DNA of 64,000 nt from Rhodoferax lithotrophicus. Its GTDB lineage: Bacteria > Pseudomonadota > Gammaproteobacteria > Burkholderiales > Burkholderiaceae_C. The stretch is taken from NCBI RefSeq assembly GCF_019973615.1, contig NZ_AP024238.1:1302001-1366000 (forward strand). Reading direction: 5' to 3'. The translations under genes and the position numbers were made by a program. The notes below the pieces were generated by a model. That model saw nothing but the letters and a program-made list of their open reading frames with translations, was not told where the DNA came from and made no database searches. Positions 30,269 through 37,697 of the stretch are shown piece after piece; positions within the stretch are counted from its first letter, which is position 1, and the number at the start of each line of letters is the position of its first letter.

Positions 30269-30619
30269 TCACTCACTCGTCTTTTTATCGCCAGATGGTG
30301 ATTTCCTTGAAAAGACCAGACAAACCGCACCAAGGAAAAAAGCCATCAACGAAGGGCCGTACTTCCCTATCAGTAAATACGCCAGATGAAGCAACAAGCC
30401 CTTGGCACCAAACGGAGGTTCAGGTGGAGCAATAACCCACCATATCCCCAACACAGCACAAAACACAGCAACAAAAATCGCGAATAACCTATTTCTTCCG
30501 TCATTTCGTGGTGCAGCAACCGTTAATGTTTTAATTTGCCGCTGCCTTCTTCTTACATCCCAAAAAATAGTTATAAGAATCAAGCCCACCGATAGAACAA
30601 CTATTGAAGCAATCATCAA
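30269..30619 (-). CDS. Small membrane protein, unknown function
   Basis: The product is 116 residues with three likely membrane helices: residues 3-20 (IASIVVLSVGLILITIF), about 46-62 (LFAIFVAVFCAVLGIWW) and about 90-107. The loop APPEPPFGAKG precedes LLLHLAYLLIGKYGPS. It is clearly richer in A/T than its neighbours, and no family is recognised. The coherent hydrophobic pattern argues for a real gene. Base composition suggests recent acquisition, and it lies in an interval bounded by repeat copies and gene remnants. Confidence 0.55.
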   Translation of the reverse strand: MMIASIVVLSVGLILITIFWDVRRRQRQIKTLTVAAPRNDGRNRLFAIFVAVFCAVLGIWWVIAPPEPPFGAKGLLLHLAYLLIGKYGPSLMAFFLGAVCLVFSRKSPSGDKKTSE

Positions 30620-30799
30620 TGAACTTACCTTTCGTCTTGGGAGTTATTGGTAAACGGTTGGCATATTGTCCATGGCATCAATTCGCCATCCAACTGACAG
30701 CTGACACTGACTGCTTACACCACACACCCGCGTTTCGCCCCTAAACAACTGCAACGTGATTCGTCATTGACAAACCACTCCCTTCGATCATCCTCCCCC

Positions 30800-31132
30800 A
30801 TGCTGTTCATCGTCCAGTTTGAAGACATCTACGCCGACCACCCCGAGCGCCTGCCGGAACGCGCACAACACATGCCCGCCCATCTGGCCTTCCTGGCCGC
30901 ACACCCTGGCCGGGTCATTGCCTCGGGCGCGTTGCGGGATTCGGAAGATGGCGCACCCCATGGTGGCATCTGGATACTCAACGCCGGGAGCAAGGCCGAG
31001 GCGGAGTCCTTCTACCAAGCCGATCCTTTTTGGCAGGCAGGCCTGCGCAAATCGGTACGGGTAAGCCATTGGGCCAAGGCGTTTTGGTCACCTGAATTTA
31101 CGGAGTGCATCCGTAGCCTGAACGCGGTTTGA
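30800..31132 (+). CDS. YciI family protein
   Basis: The product is 110 residues from the ATG at 30800 (MLFIVQFEDIYADHPERL). The ferredoxin-like YCII fold shows in LFIVQFEDIYADHPERLPERAQHMPAHLAFLAAHPGR, the family His/Asp residues and AESFYQADPFWQAGLRKSVRV. Members are small soluble proteins, some linked to dechlorination or oxidative chemistry; no specific function can be assigned. Upstream ATG codons in the frame add a non-conserved tail and were not used. Confidence 0.88.
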   Translation: MLFIVQFEDIYADHPERLPERAQHMPAHLAFLAAHPGRVIASGALRDSEDGAPHGGIWILNAGSKAEAESFYQADPFWQAGLRKSVRVSHWAKAFWSPEFTECIRSLNAV

Positions 31133-31179
31133 GCTTGGCGGTGTAGTGACAGAACCGGTGGTAAAGCATAAAAAACATG

Positions 31180-31241
31180 CCAAATAGGGCTGTAGCCCTC
31201 AATAGATATGCGCAAGACACTATTCAATAGATAGCGAATGG
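31180..31241 (+). repeat. Two-hairpin interspersed element, copy F
   Basis: CCAAATAGGGCTGTAGCCC, then TATGCGCAAGACACTATTC and ATAGATAGCGAA. It lies about 47 bases after the YciI stop and seven bases beyond the stop of the opposite antitoxin remnant. Confidence 0.7.
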
Positions 31242-31248
31242 CGGCTTT

Positions 31249-31503
31249 TTATTGGGTTGCAGGAAGGCGCTGGTCAAAGGCCGCCGCGTCAATGTCTGGC
31301 ACCTGGGCCAGTGCCGCCTTGAATTTGTCGGCCGATGCGCGTGCGGCCCGCTCGTTGAGGTACTGCTCCGTTGCCAGGGCAGACACCTTTTCTGCCACGA
31401 CGGAGGCAATGAACTGATTCATGGACACTTGGTCATGTTTGGCCATACTGGTGCACGTTTTCATTGGAAGGACCAGAGGGCAAGGCGTTTCACACGCGCT
31501 CAA
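31249..31503 (-). pseudogene. Truncated ribbon-helix-helix antitoxin (HicB/Arc-like) remnant
   Basis: The convincing part is the last ~66 residues: MAKHDQVSMNQFIASVVAEK, then SALATEQYLNERAARASADKF and KAALAQVPDIDAA. This is the C-terminal half of a toxin-antitoxin-type RHH protein whose second helix normally reads 'SLNQFIA..VAEKL'. The expected N-terminal DNA-binding strand is missing. The apparent 5' end (MSACETPCPLVLP) is antisense to the DUF779 remnant. Both fragments meet at about 31440-31455. No toxin gene is adjacent. Confidence 0.6.
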
Positions 31504-31553
31504 GGGTATTTACGGTGCAGGAGTTGGAAGAATTAGATCAAATCGGGCTGTAG
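31455..31553 (+). pseudogene. 3' remnant of a second DUF779 gene
   Basis: Reading from 31455 gives TFSLEGPEGKAFHTRSRVF, then TVQELEELDQIGL and TAG. The intact gene ends TFSLEGSTGKAFHTRSRVL...MAELDQIGL. The DNA is similarly alignable, but with many third-position changes, so this is an old duplicate or a diverged second copy rather than a recent one. Nothing upstream resembles the rest of DUF779. Confidence 0.75.
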
Positions 31554-31600
31554 CACCTGATTTACTTGCATAAATAGCTATCGTATTTGAAGCGAAAACA
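31536..31600 (+). repeat. Two-hairpin interspersed element, copy G
   Basis: AGATCAAATCGGGCTGTAGC, then TTGCATAAATAGCTATCG and GAAGCGAAAA. It occupies the same place relative to the DUF779 remnant as copy E does relative to the intact gene, so gene end and element were duplicated together. Bases 31601-31849 hold nothing I can name. Confidence 0.7.
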
Positions 31601-31849
31601 CTTTTGGATTTTTGACTGTTAGCACAAAAACGTGGGGAAAGTGCGATGTTGGCATCCAAACACCTGAGCTGCCAAACGCGCTTGGCTGGTGGGTATGGAT
31701 CAAGATGACTATGGCGTTCAGACCCATGGCTGCGCCGTCTGCCTGCTGGGTCTGAACGCTTGAGATGCACCGTGAGATAGACAGCGAAAGGTCGGCTGTG
31801 GAGCGTTGATCACATCAAGCGGCACATCCGCGATTCACCATGTCTTGTA

Positions 31850-33019
31850 TTAAGGAAATGTCAGGTTCGTCGTGATCGTCCCGCCGGAAGTCAATGTGTT
31901 GAGCATGGTTGCTTTGTCCGGGAATCCCGACAAACTGGCACTGAGTGTGTAGTTACCTGCCGCAGCGGTGTCAGCTGAAAACACCAGCAAGCCAGGTGCC
32001 GCCACATAGGGTGCCACCAGCGGGGCATTCACGACCATGGGATAGCTGTAAAAACCCGTGGTGCTGTCCACAAACCTGCCGGTAATTTCCACGGTGGTGC
32101 CCATCGTTAGCGGCTGCAATACGCGAACCAGGGTCTCTATTGGGGCAATGCCGTTAACGGTTCCCACGGCAGAAGCCGGTGGATTGAGGGCTGTGCCGAA
32201 GACATTGATAGGTGTCACTGTGTCAGTCGCCACCACCACACCTGAGACAACTGCCGTGGTACGCCCCGGTGCCGTTAGTACAAGCGTGTAGCTGCCAGGT
32301 GCAACAGGCTGGAGTAAAAATTGGCCGTTGATGCCCGGAGCGGTAGCTTTGATCACCATTCCGCCTTGTTGCAAAGACACGCTGGTGGTGCCATTGACCA
32401 GTGTTGCATCCACGAATCCTGACACGCCGGACACGTAGCGTGGAATTACCGTGATCACGGGTTTAAGCAGGTATTGCCCCGAGTTCCCGGCCGTGACCAC
32501 CGATTTGCAAACATCGAAGTCGAGCACAAAATCGGCCATTTTGTTGGCGGTGATGTCGATGTTGATATTGGCCTTGACACCGGATTGCTGGCCGCTCGGT
32601 GTCTTGAGTGCCATTTCAACTCCACCTGACGGCATCACGGAATTGGCCATGGGATGGATGGCATCATTGTCAGCAAGAACAAGTCTGAGCTGTGTGTACT
32701 TGCCTGTGGGCAGGGGAGTTTGCCCCAGTTCGTTCAACACGCCATTGGTCAATGTGAGCAGATTGACGCGCCGGGCAGGGTTCAGGACAACTTCGGACCA
32801 ACCGTTGTCGGTGTCGCTGGCGCTGCTGCTCTGGTGGACACGAATCTTCTGGATTGTGACGTTGACGGCATCATAGCCACACGTTGGCGCGTCGGTGAGT
32901 GCCAGTCGCAATGTGCCGCTATCGGCACTGCCACTGTCACCGCCGCCACCGCCGCAGGCCGCGAGGCCCGCCAGCAGAAGGCCGCCCATCATCAGTTTCA
33001 AGTTAAAGCGAAATTTCAT
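31850..33019 (-). CDS. DUF4382 lipoprotein
   Basis: The product is 389 residues from the ATG at 33019. The signal peptide ends in a lipobox (LLLAGLAAC) followed by GGGGGDSGS, so it should be a lipid-anchored envelope protein. Next is the DUF4382-type beta domain (LRLALTDAPTCGYDAVNVTIQKIRVH, LTNGVLNELGQTPLPTGKYTQLRLVLAD, VEMALKTPSG). The C-terminal half contains carboxypeptidase-regulatory-like repeats (GQFLLQPVAPGSYTLVLTAPGR, GNYTLSASLSGFPDK). No partner gene is evident. Confidence 0.87.
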   Translation of the reverse strand: MKFRFNLKLMMGGLLLAGLAACGGGGGDSGSADSGTLRLALTDAPTCGYDAVNVTIQKIRVHQSSSASDTDNGWSEVVLNPARRVNLLTLTNGVLNELGQTPLPTGKYTQLRLVLADNDAIHPMANSVMPSGGVEMALKTPSGQQSGVKANINIDITANKMADFVLDFDVCKSVVTAGNSGQYLLKPVITVIPRYVSGVSGFVDATLVNGTTSVSLQQGGMVIKATAPGINGQFLLQPVAPGSYTLVLTAPGRTTAVVSGVVVATDTVTPINVFGTALNPPASAVGTVNGIAPIETLVRVLQPLTMGTTVEITGRFVDSTTGFYSYPMVVNAPLVAPYVAAPGLLVFSADTAAAGNYTLSASLSGFPDKATMLNTLTSGGTITTNLTFP

Positions 33020-33296
33020 GATCGATATCCTGTTGGGTTGGCGCCTGGCAACGGCAGCATGATGTATCACTGTGGGTACATCGCCTGCCTTGCGCTATGG
33101 GCGTGAGACCAAGCATAGGAATCTCCACGCTGATTGACTGTTCGGTGGCGCGCTTTTCACCAACCTTGAGTTGCTGGATAAGTCGAGAGATCTTGCTCAG
33201 AAGGTTCTGTTCATCGTGAATGGCATCAATTGACAATGCGCAATGGAATGAATGGGGCACTATGCGTGAAGGTGACTGGCAAGCTTGGCGCAAATA
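33020..33296. other. Gap between the lipoprotein and DUF1631 genes
   Basis: This gap of 277 bases lies between two minus-strand genes. A 96-codon minus-strand frame crosses it but uses a TTG start, overlaps the lipoprotein start and matches no family I know. The lipoprotein promoter is expected here. Nothing else is recognised. Confidence 0.4.
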
Positions 33297-34577
33297 TCAA
33301 AGGGAGTCACCGGGGTAGCCTCCCCAGAAGTTAGGCAAATCAGTGGTGGTGTCTTCAAACGATGGGGTGGTAAAAATGTCGGTTAATCCCTGTCTGGGGG
33401 GCGGTTGGCCTGAGGCTTGTTCAGCCAGGGCACATTCCCACAGGTACCAGTCAAAGTCCGTGTCTTCATCACTGACAAGCAGGCCATCAACCACCGGGCG
33501 GTTTATTTTGGGGACGAAGTTTGGCGGGCAGTCAGGGTGACGGTCTGCCAGTTCATATTTGGAGGAGGCTGGTGTTGATGTTGCTTGCTCGGCCATGAAT
33601 GCGTCTGACAGGTTGCGGCCAATGTTTTGGATGTGCAGGTTTTGCTCCTCTGGGGTAATCCCCATCCAGGCCATGCCACGGCGTAGTTGTTGCACCAGTT
33701 GAGGGACTTTTCCCATGGCTTTTTTCCGCTCACTCAAAATCGTCAGATCGGTGCTCACTTGAATCAGCTCAAAGGCCAAGTGTTTGAGTGTCAGGGTATC
33801 TGGATGTTGGAGCCCCTTTTGGGCAGCATGGGTCGCCAGAATCTCTGTCCATACATGGGTTAAAAATTCACACGTGGCATCTTGAACTGGCACCGTCATG
33901 AGTGTGCTCAGAATGGCTTTCCGATACTGTATGGTCAAGGCCTGCTGTTGTTCCTGTAGACAAGTCGAACAATTGACAAGAGGGGATTTTTTTCGACTCG
34001 CCAGCAAAAATTCGTCAAACGCTTGGTAGGCCTCCTCAAACACCGCTTGGCTGATCACGGAAGCGTCTTCAATGTTTAAAACCAGCTGCTTTAAGACTTG
34101 TTCGAGTGCGCCACAAGGTAGCTCCATCACACCTTTGCCCTGTGCGTACTCGCCAAGAGTAACGATCAGCTTGCGTGCTGGGTGGTTTTCCTGTTGAAAA
34201 CCAACGGGATCAGCCGAGGCCAGCTGGATCACTGGCCACTGTAGCCGTGCATACCAAATGCGGATCAAGGGGTGAATGTGGTTGTCATTCATCACCAGCA
34301 AAAACAACTCGGCAAAAGGCTCGAATGTGGAAGGATTTTCATCCTCCAAAGCGTGTGAGCGGGCCGATCTATGTTTGAATTTCAGCAGATGGTGTTTCAA
34401 CCGCTGAAACCAACCGGGTGCCTGCGTGCTGATGGCGCAGTTTTGGCTGGACAGGGTTACTTCGCCTCGACCCATTTGTGAAGATGTTTGCCCAAGCGCC
34501 TGGTGCGCAAACAGTCTGATGACTGGGTGGGGCTTGACCGCCTTCGGATTAAGCTCTGCCATTGAGTGAGTTTTCAT
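33297..34577 (-). CDS. DUF1631 family protein (short form)
   Basis: The product is 426 residues and soluble. The region around residues 105-145 (HPLIRIWYARLQWPVIQLASADPVGFQQENHPARKLI) and CEFLTHVWTEILATHAAQKG match the style of DUF1631 proteins of beta/gammaproteobacteria, which are usually longer (700 or more residues), so this is a reduced member. The C-terminus is acidic and Pro-rich (DEDTDFDWYLWECALAEQ). The role is unknown. It lies downstream of the two-component genes on the same strand after a 155-base gap. Confidence 0.65.
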   Translation of the reverse strand: MKTHSMAELNPKAVKPHPVIRLFAHQALGQTSSQMGRGEVTLSSQNCAISTQAPGWFQRLKHHLLKFKHRSARSHALEDENPSTFEPFAELFLLVMNDNHIHPLIRIWYARLQWPVIQLASADPVGFQQENHPARKLIVTLGEYAQGKGVMELPCGALEQVLKQLVLNIEDASVISQAVFEEAYQAFDEFLLASRKKSPLVNCSTCLQEQQQALTIQYRKAILSTLMTVPVQDATCEFLTHVWTEILATHAAQKGLQHPDTLTLKHLAFELIQVSTDLTILSERKKAMGKVPQLVQQLRRGMAWMGITPEEQNLHIQNIGRNLSDAFMAEQATSTPASSKYELADRHPDCPPNFVPKINRPVVDGLLVSDEDTDFDWYLWECALAEQASGQPPPRQGLTDIFTTPSFEDTTTDLPNFWGGYPGDSL

Positions 34578-34732
34578 TCATGCCCCTCCACAGTTATAGG
34601 TTGATGAAGCTCTTTTTAGCGATAGTCTGGATTGTTTTCCTACCAATCCCTACAGTGCTTCAAGCTTTCTCGGTCAGAGTTGTCCCCAATAGGACACGGT
34701 TGCCATACCACCCCCAAAGAGGCCCTATGGTT

Positions 34733-35428
34733 TTATTTCAATTGCAAGTTGGTGCAGAGTTGGTAGCCATGACCCCGTACAGCTTTGAGCGCAGCACTAT
34801 CTCCTGTGGCTTGGGTGATTTTCTTGCGCAGCCGCACCATCCGCACCTCCAGGCTGGCCTTATGGGCCTCGGTGGCCTGTTGGCCCAGCGCCTCGTACAG
34901 TTGCCAATACGCCAGCCGCTGGCCTGCGGCACGCACCAGCGCACTGAGCAAGGTGGCATCCACATCGGTCACATGAATGGATGCCTTTGGCCCACTGAGA
35001 AGCAAACGCTGCACATCAAGCGTCAGTGAATTTTCAGACGCTTGCGTCTGACCCGGTTTAACACGTCGTGCCAGTGCTTGCACTGCCGCCAGCAACTCGT
35101 CATGCTCTAGCGGTTTGGTCAGGTAGATGTCGGCACCATTGGCGTAACCGCTGACGATGTCTTGCGACAGGTTACGTGCGGTCACCATGATGATGCCGAC
35201 GTTCGGCTGGGCATGGCGAATGCGTCGGGCCAGACTGATGCCGTTTTCACCGGGCAGGTTCAGGTCCAGCAGGTAGATGTCTGCCACGCGGCCACCTGCC
35301 TCGTCGTCAAGTGCTTCGGCGCAGGCCAGTCCGATGATCTTGTGACCTTGTTCTGCGAGCAGCGCTACAGTTACTTCGCGCAAGGTGTCGTGGTCTTCCA
35401 CGACGATGATGTTCAAAGCGGTAGCCAT
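34733..35428 (-). CDS. Response regulator, OmpR-type winged helix
   Basis: The product is 231 residues. The REC domain has acidic residues in VVEDHDTLRE, the phosphoacceptor in YLLDLNLPGENG and the Lys in YLTKPLEHDE. The C-terminal winged helix reads VRMVRLRKKITQATGDSAALKAVRGHGYQL, the OmpR/PhoB recognition region and wing. The ATG at 35428 lies 16 bases inside the end of the kinase gene, so the pair is translationally coupled. Target genes are unknown. Confidence 0.92.
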   Translation of the reverse strand: MATALNIIVVEDHDTLREVTVALLAEQGHKIIGLACAEALDDEAGGRVADIYLLDLNLPGENGISLARRIRHAQPNVGIIMVTARNLSQDIVSGYANGADIYLTKPLEHDELLAAVQALARRVKPGQTQASENSLTLDVQRLLLSGPKASIHVTDVDATLLSALVRAAGQRLAYWQLYEALGQQATEAHKASLEVRMVRLRKKITQATGDSAALKAVRGHGYQLCTNLQLK

Positions 35429-37359
35429 AGGCGAAAACGGACAAAAGTTTCATCAGGGGCATAACAAAGCTCCCCACCGAGCAACTGTGCCATGCTGTGC
35501 ACCAGGTACAAGCCCAAGCCCGAGCCGCTTTGATGATGCGCGTGTGGGCTGCGGTAGTATTTTTGGAATACCTTGGCGGCATCGGGCCAGCCTGCGGACC
35601 CGGGGACATTTTGGACAGAAATAGTGACTCCGGTGCCCGTATTTATAGCGTCAGGCGCTATCAAAATATCGATGACGCTACCGCCTTGGCTGTATTTCAC
35701 GGCATTGTCCAGCAGGTTGGACAGCACAATGCGCAGCAGTTTGGCATCTGTCTGTAGCACCACATCCGCCTGAATGTTCAGGTGAACACATTCAGGATGG
35801 GGGCAGTTGCGGATCAACTGGGTCAGCTCATCGCGCAGATCAATCGCGGTGTTTTCCACTTTGAATTGGCCGTCGGCGAGTTGCCCGGCCTGGTGGCAAC
35901 GCTCAATCACGTTGTTCATGTCATACACCGCGCTTTTTGCATGGGTCAACAGCATGGGTGTGGGTGACTTGGAGCCCAGCACCAGCCGAATGATGGACAG
36001 TGGTGTTTTTAATTCGTGTGTAAGCATGGTCATAAACCGGCTTTGTTCCAGTCGCCGCTGGCGTTCTTGTTGGGCCTGCTGACTGGCCAAGGACAGGTCG
36101 GCCAGAATTTTCAAACGCCGCATCTCCATCCTGTGCGCGCGGACTTGCAACACCACCAGCATCGCCATACCGGTGAACAGTCCATGCAGCTGGACGATGA
36201 ATATAAAAAAATTGGGCCTGTTGATGATGCCCAGCGACACCAATGACGGAACTGAATAGAGGGCTGAAAAAACCGCAAACACAGCAGCCAACACGTATTT
36301 GGACACCACTGGTGCGGGGTCACCCAAGTCTTCGGTCGAAGGTTTGAATTTCAGCACCAACCACAGTGCCAACAGGGGAGTCAAAAGAAAGATGGCACTG
36401 TTCACACGCAGTGCGAGTGAGACCTCCCCCAACCAGAGCAGCAGCACCAGACACGGGAACAGGCACAAAGCCAGTTGCAGCAGCCGCAGCCCCCACTTGG
36501 GTGGGCGATAGTCGCGCAGCAGTTGGTAGTCAAACCAAACCATTGCAGCGGCATAGGCCAGGATAAAAAAATTGGTGATCTGATCGACCCAACCTGGGGC
36601 CATCCAGTGTGATCCGAACAGATGCAAATAGCCCGTTGTGGCCAAGGTGAGGCCAATGCCGACCATTTGCTCAACCACATAGGCACCCACTAACCGGTCT
36701 CTGCCAACCGCCCAGTGCGTCAACCCCCAAATCAGAAACATCATCAAAAAGGCCAGCAACCCGCTGTGGGCCAGTTCGTTGCGGCGATCAATGGTGTTCA
36801 GTTCCCCTTGGTCATAAGCTTCAACAAAAAATAGACTGGCACTGGTGGTTTTTAAACGCAGCCAAAGAGTGCGCGGCACGTGGCCGCGGGGGATAACGAA
36901 GTTGAAGTTGAGCGAATGGTATTCCTCTGCGCGCCAAGGAGCGCGGTCACCGCTTACACGTGGCTGCGCCGAGGGGTCCAGTGGGTCAAACAGCGTAATT
37001 TCGTCCAGCATAGCGGGGCGAATACGCAAAATCAGTTGCTCCGTACCGGCCAAGTGTTCCCTTGGGCGCTGGCTTGGCGCTACGTTCGGGTCAGCGCCGG
37101 GATCAATGCGCAACCTAAACCAAATGGCCGAGGTGGTATAGCCTTTACCCAACCCTCGTTTGAATGGTGTCCAGACTTGAGTTGGCAACTGGGCTTGCGC
37201 CAGTGTCAGGTTGCCACTGGGGTCTTCCAAGAAAGCGCGCTCAACAATGTGATCCCCCGCCCAACTCAACGATGCAAAACCCGCCAACAGCGCGGCCAGC
37301 AGTATGCGTAAAGCATGCCGCCACCTGATAACAATGGGTCTGGTTTTGTTGGCTTTCAC
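35413..37359 (-). CDS. 7TMR-DISM sensor histidine kinase
   Basis: The product is 648 residues. A signal/TM segment is followed by a periplasmic 7TMR-DISM extracellular domain (WTPFKRGLGKGYTTSAIWFRLRI, HVPRTLWLRLKTTSASLFF), seven membrane helices (about residues 190-400) and a cytoplasmic coiled region. The HisKA phospho-His is in FMTMLTHELKTPLSII, and the HATPase boxes are LSNLLDNAVKYS and GSGLGLYLVHSM. It sits upstream of and overlaps its response-regulator gene. An exact FNR-type box lies 116 bases upstream of the start, so oxygen-dependent control is likely. Confidence 0.93.
   Translation of the reverse strand: MKANKTRPIVIRWRHALRILLAALLAGFASLSWAGDHIVERAFLEDPSGNLTLAQAQLPTQVWTPFKRGLGKGYTTSAIWFRLRIDPGADPNVAPSQRPREHLAGTEQLILRIRPAMLDEITLFDPLDPSAQPRVSGDRAPWRAEEYHSLNFNFVIPRGHVPRTLWLRLKTTSASLFFVEAYDQGELNTIDRRNELAHSGLLAFLMMFLIWGLTHWAVGRDRLVGAYVVEQMVGIGLTLATTGYLHLFGSHWMAPGWVDQITNFFILAYAAAMVWFDYQLLRDYRPPKWGLRLLQLALCLFPCLVLLLWLGEVSLALRVNSAIFLLTPLLALWLVLKFKPSTEDLGDPAPVVSKYVLAAVFAVFSALYSVPSLVSLGIINRPNFFIFIVQLHGLFTGMAMLVVLQVRAHRMEMRRLKILADLSLASQQAQQERQRRLEQSRFMTMLTHELKTPLSIIRLVLGSKSPTPMLLTHAKSAVYDMNNVIERCHQAGQLADGQFKVENTAIDLRDELTQLIRNCPHPECVHLNIQADVVLQTDAKLLRIVLSNLLDNAVKYSQGGSVIDILIAPDAINTGTGVTISVQNVPGSAGWPDAAKVFQKYYRSPHAHHQSGSGLGLYLVHSMAQLLGGELCYAPDETFVRFRLWLPL
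35641..35671. repeat. Possible short fragment of the two-hairpin element in the kinase gene
   Basis: TATAGCG-TCA-GGCGCTATCAAAAT recalls both hairpin arms of the element but is only half its length. It codes for LIAPDAINT in a loop of the ATPase domain. This is the weakest of the in-gene candidates. Confidence 0.25.
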
Positions 37360-37474
37360 TACTTCAAGCGACCTGCATTCACCTCAGTCCAAAGGGTTGA
37401 TCAAAAAAACCGAAACAAAACAACGGCCTGGCTTTTACCCTTGTGCCAACCAGTATCGCATCTTCAGTCTATTA

Positions 37475-37488
37475 TTGATATACATCAA
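37475..37488. promoter_or_regulatory. FNR/Anr-type binding site
   Basis: TTGAT-ATAC-ATCAA is an exact match to the FNR consensus TTGAT-N4-ATCAA. It lies between the leftward kinase (start 37359) and tRNA-Arg (37592). Control of the kinase operon under low oxygen is the natural reading. Confidence 0.65.
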
Positions 37489-37591
37489 GATTTGCGTTTT
37501 TTAAGATGCCTGATCACGGGCGGGCAGGCAAGCCTTACTTTACCTGTCAAATTGGGTTCGTTCATCGTAGAATCGAAAGCTCTGTCTGCTT

Positions 37592-37666
37592 GTCGCCATA
37601 GTTCAATGGATAGAACAAGATCCTCCTAAGATTTAGATACAGGTTCGATTCCTGTTGGCGACACCA
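37592..37666 (+). tRNA. tRNA-Arg (anticodon CCT)
   Basis: The cloverleaf was folded by eye. The acceptor GTCGCCA pairs with TGGCGAC, the D-stem is GTTC/GAAC, and the anticodon stem AGATC/GATTT has one G-T pair. The loop CTCCTAA gives CCT (reads AGG), and the T-stem ACAGG/CCTGT has loop TTCGATT. CCA is encoded (37664-37666). No integrase or att-like duplication is seen next to it. Confidence 0.95.
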
Positions 37667-37697
37667 TAGCCTTTGTGACAAACGAAGTTCTTTGGAT

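Noticed and set aside
31510-31770. 86-codon minus-strand frame
   Set aside because: Overlaps the DUF779 remnant and repeat copy G in antisense; no coherent protein pattern.
33003-33293. 96-codon minus-strand frame between the lipoprotein and DUF1631 genes
   Set aside because: TTG start, overlaps the lipoprotein start and signal region, no family recognised. A gene remnant is possible but not supportable.
37592-37666. tRNA-Arg as an attachment site of an integrated island
   Set aside because: No integrase, no direct repeat of the tRNA 3' end and normal tamB immediately beyond it.
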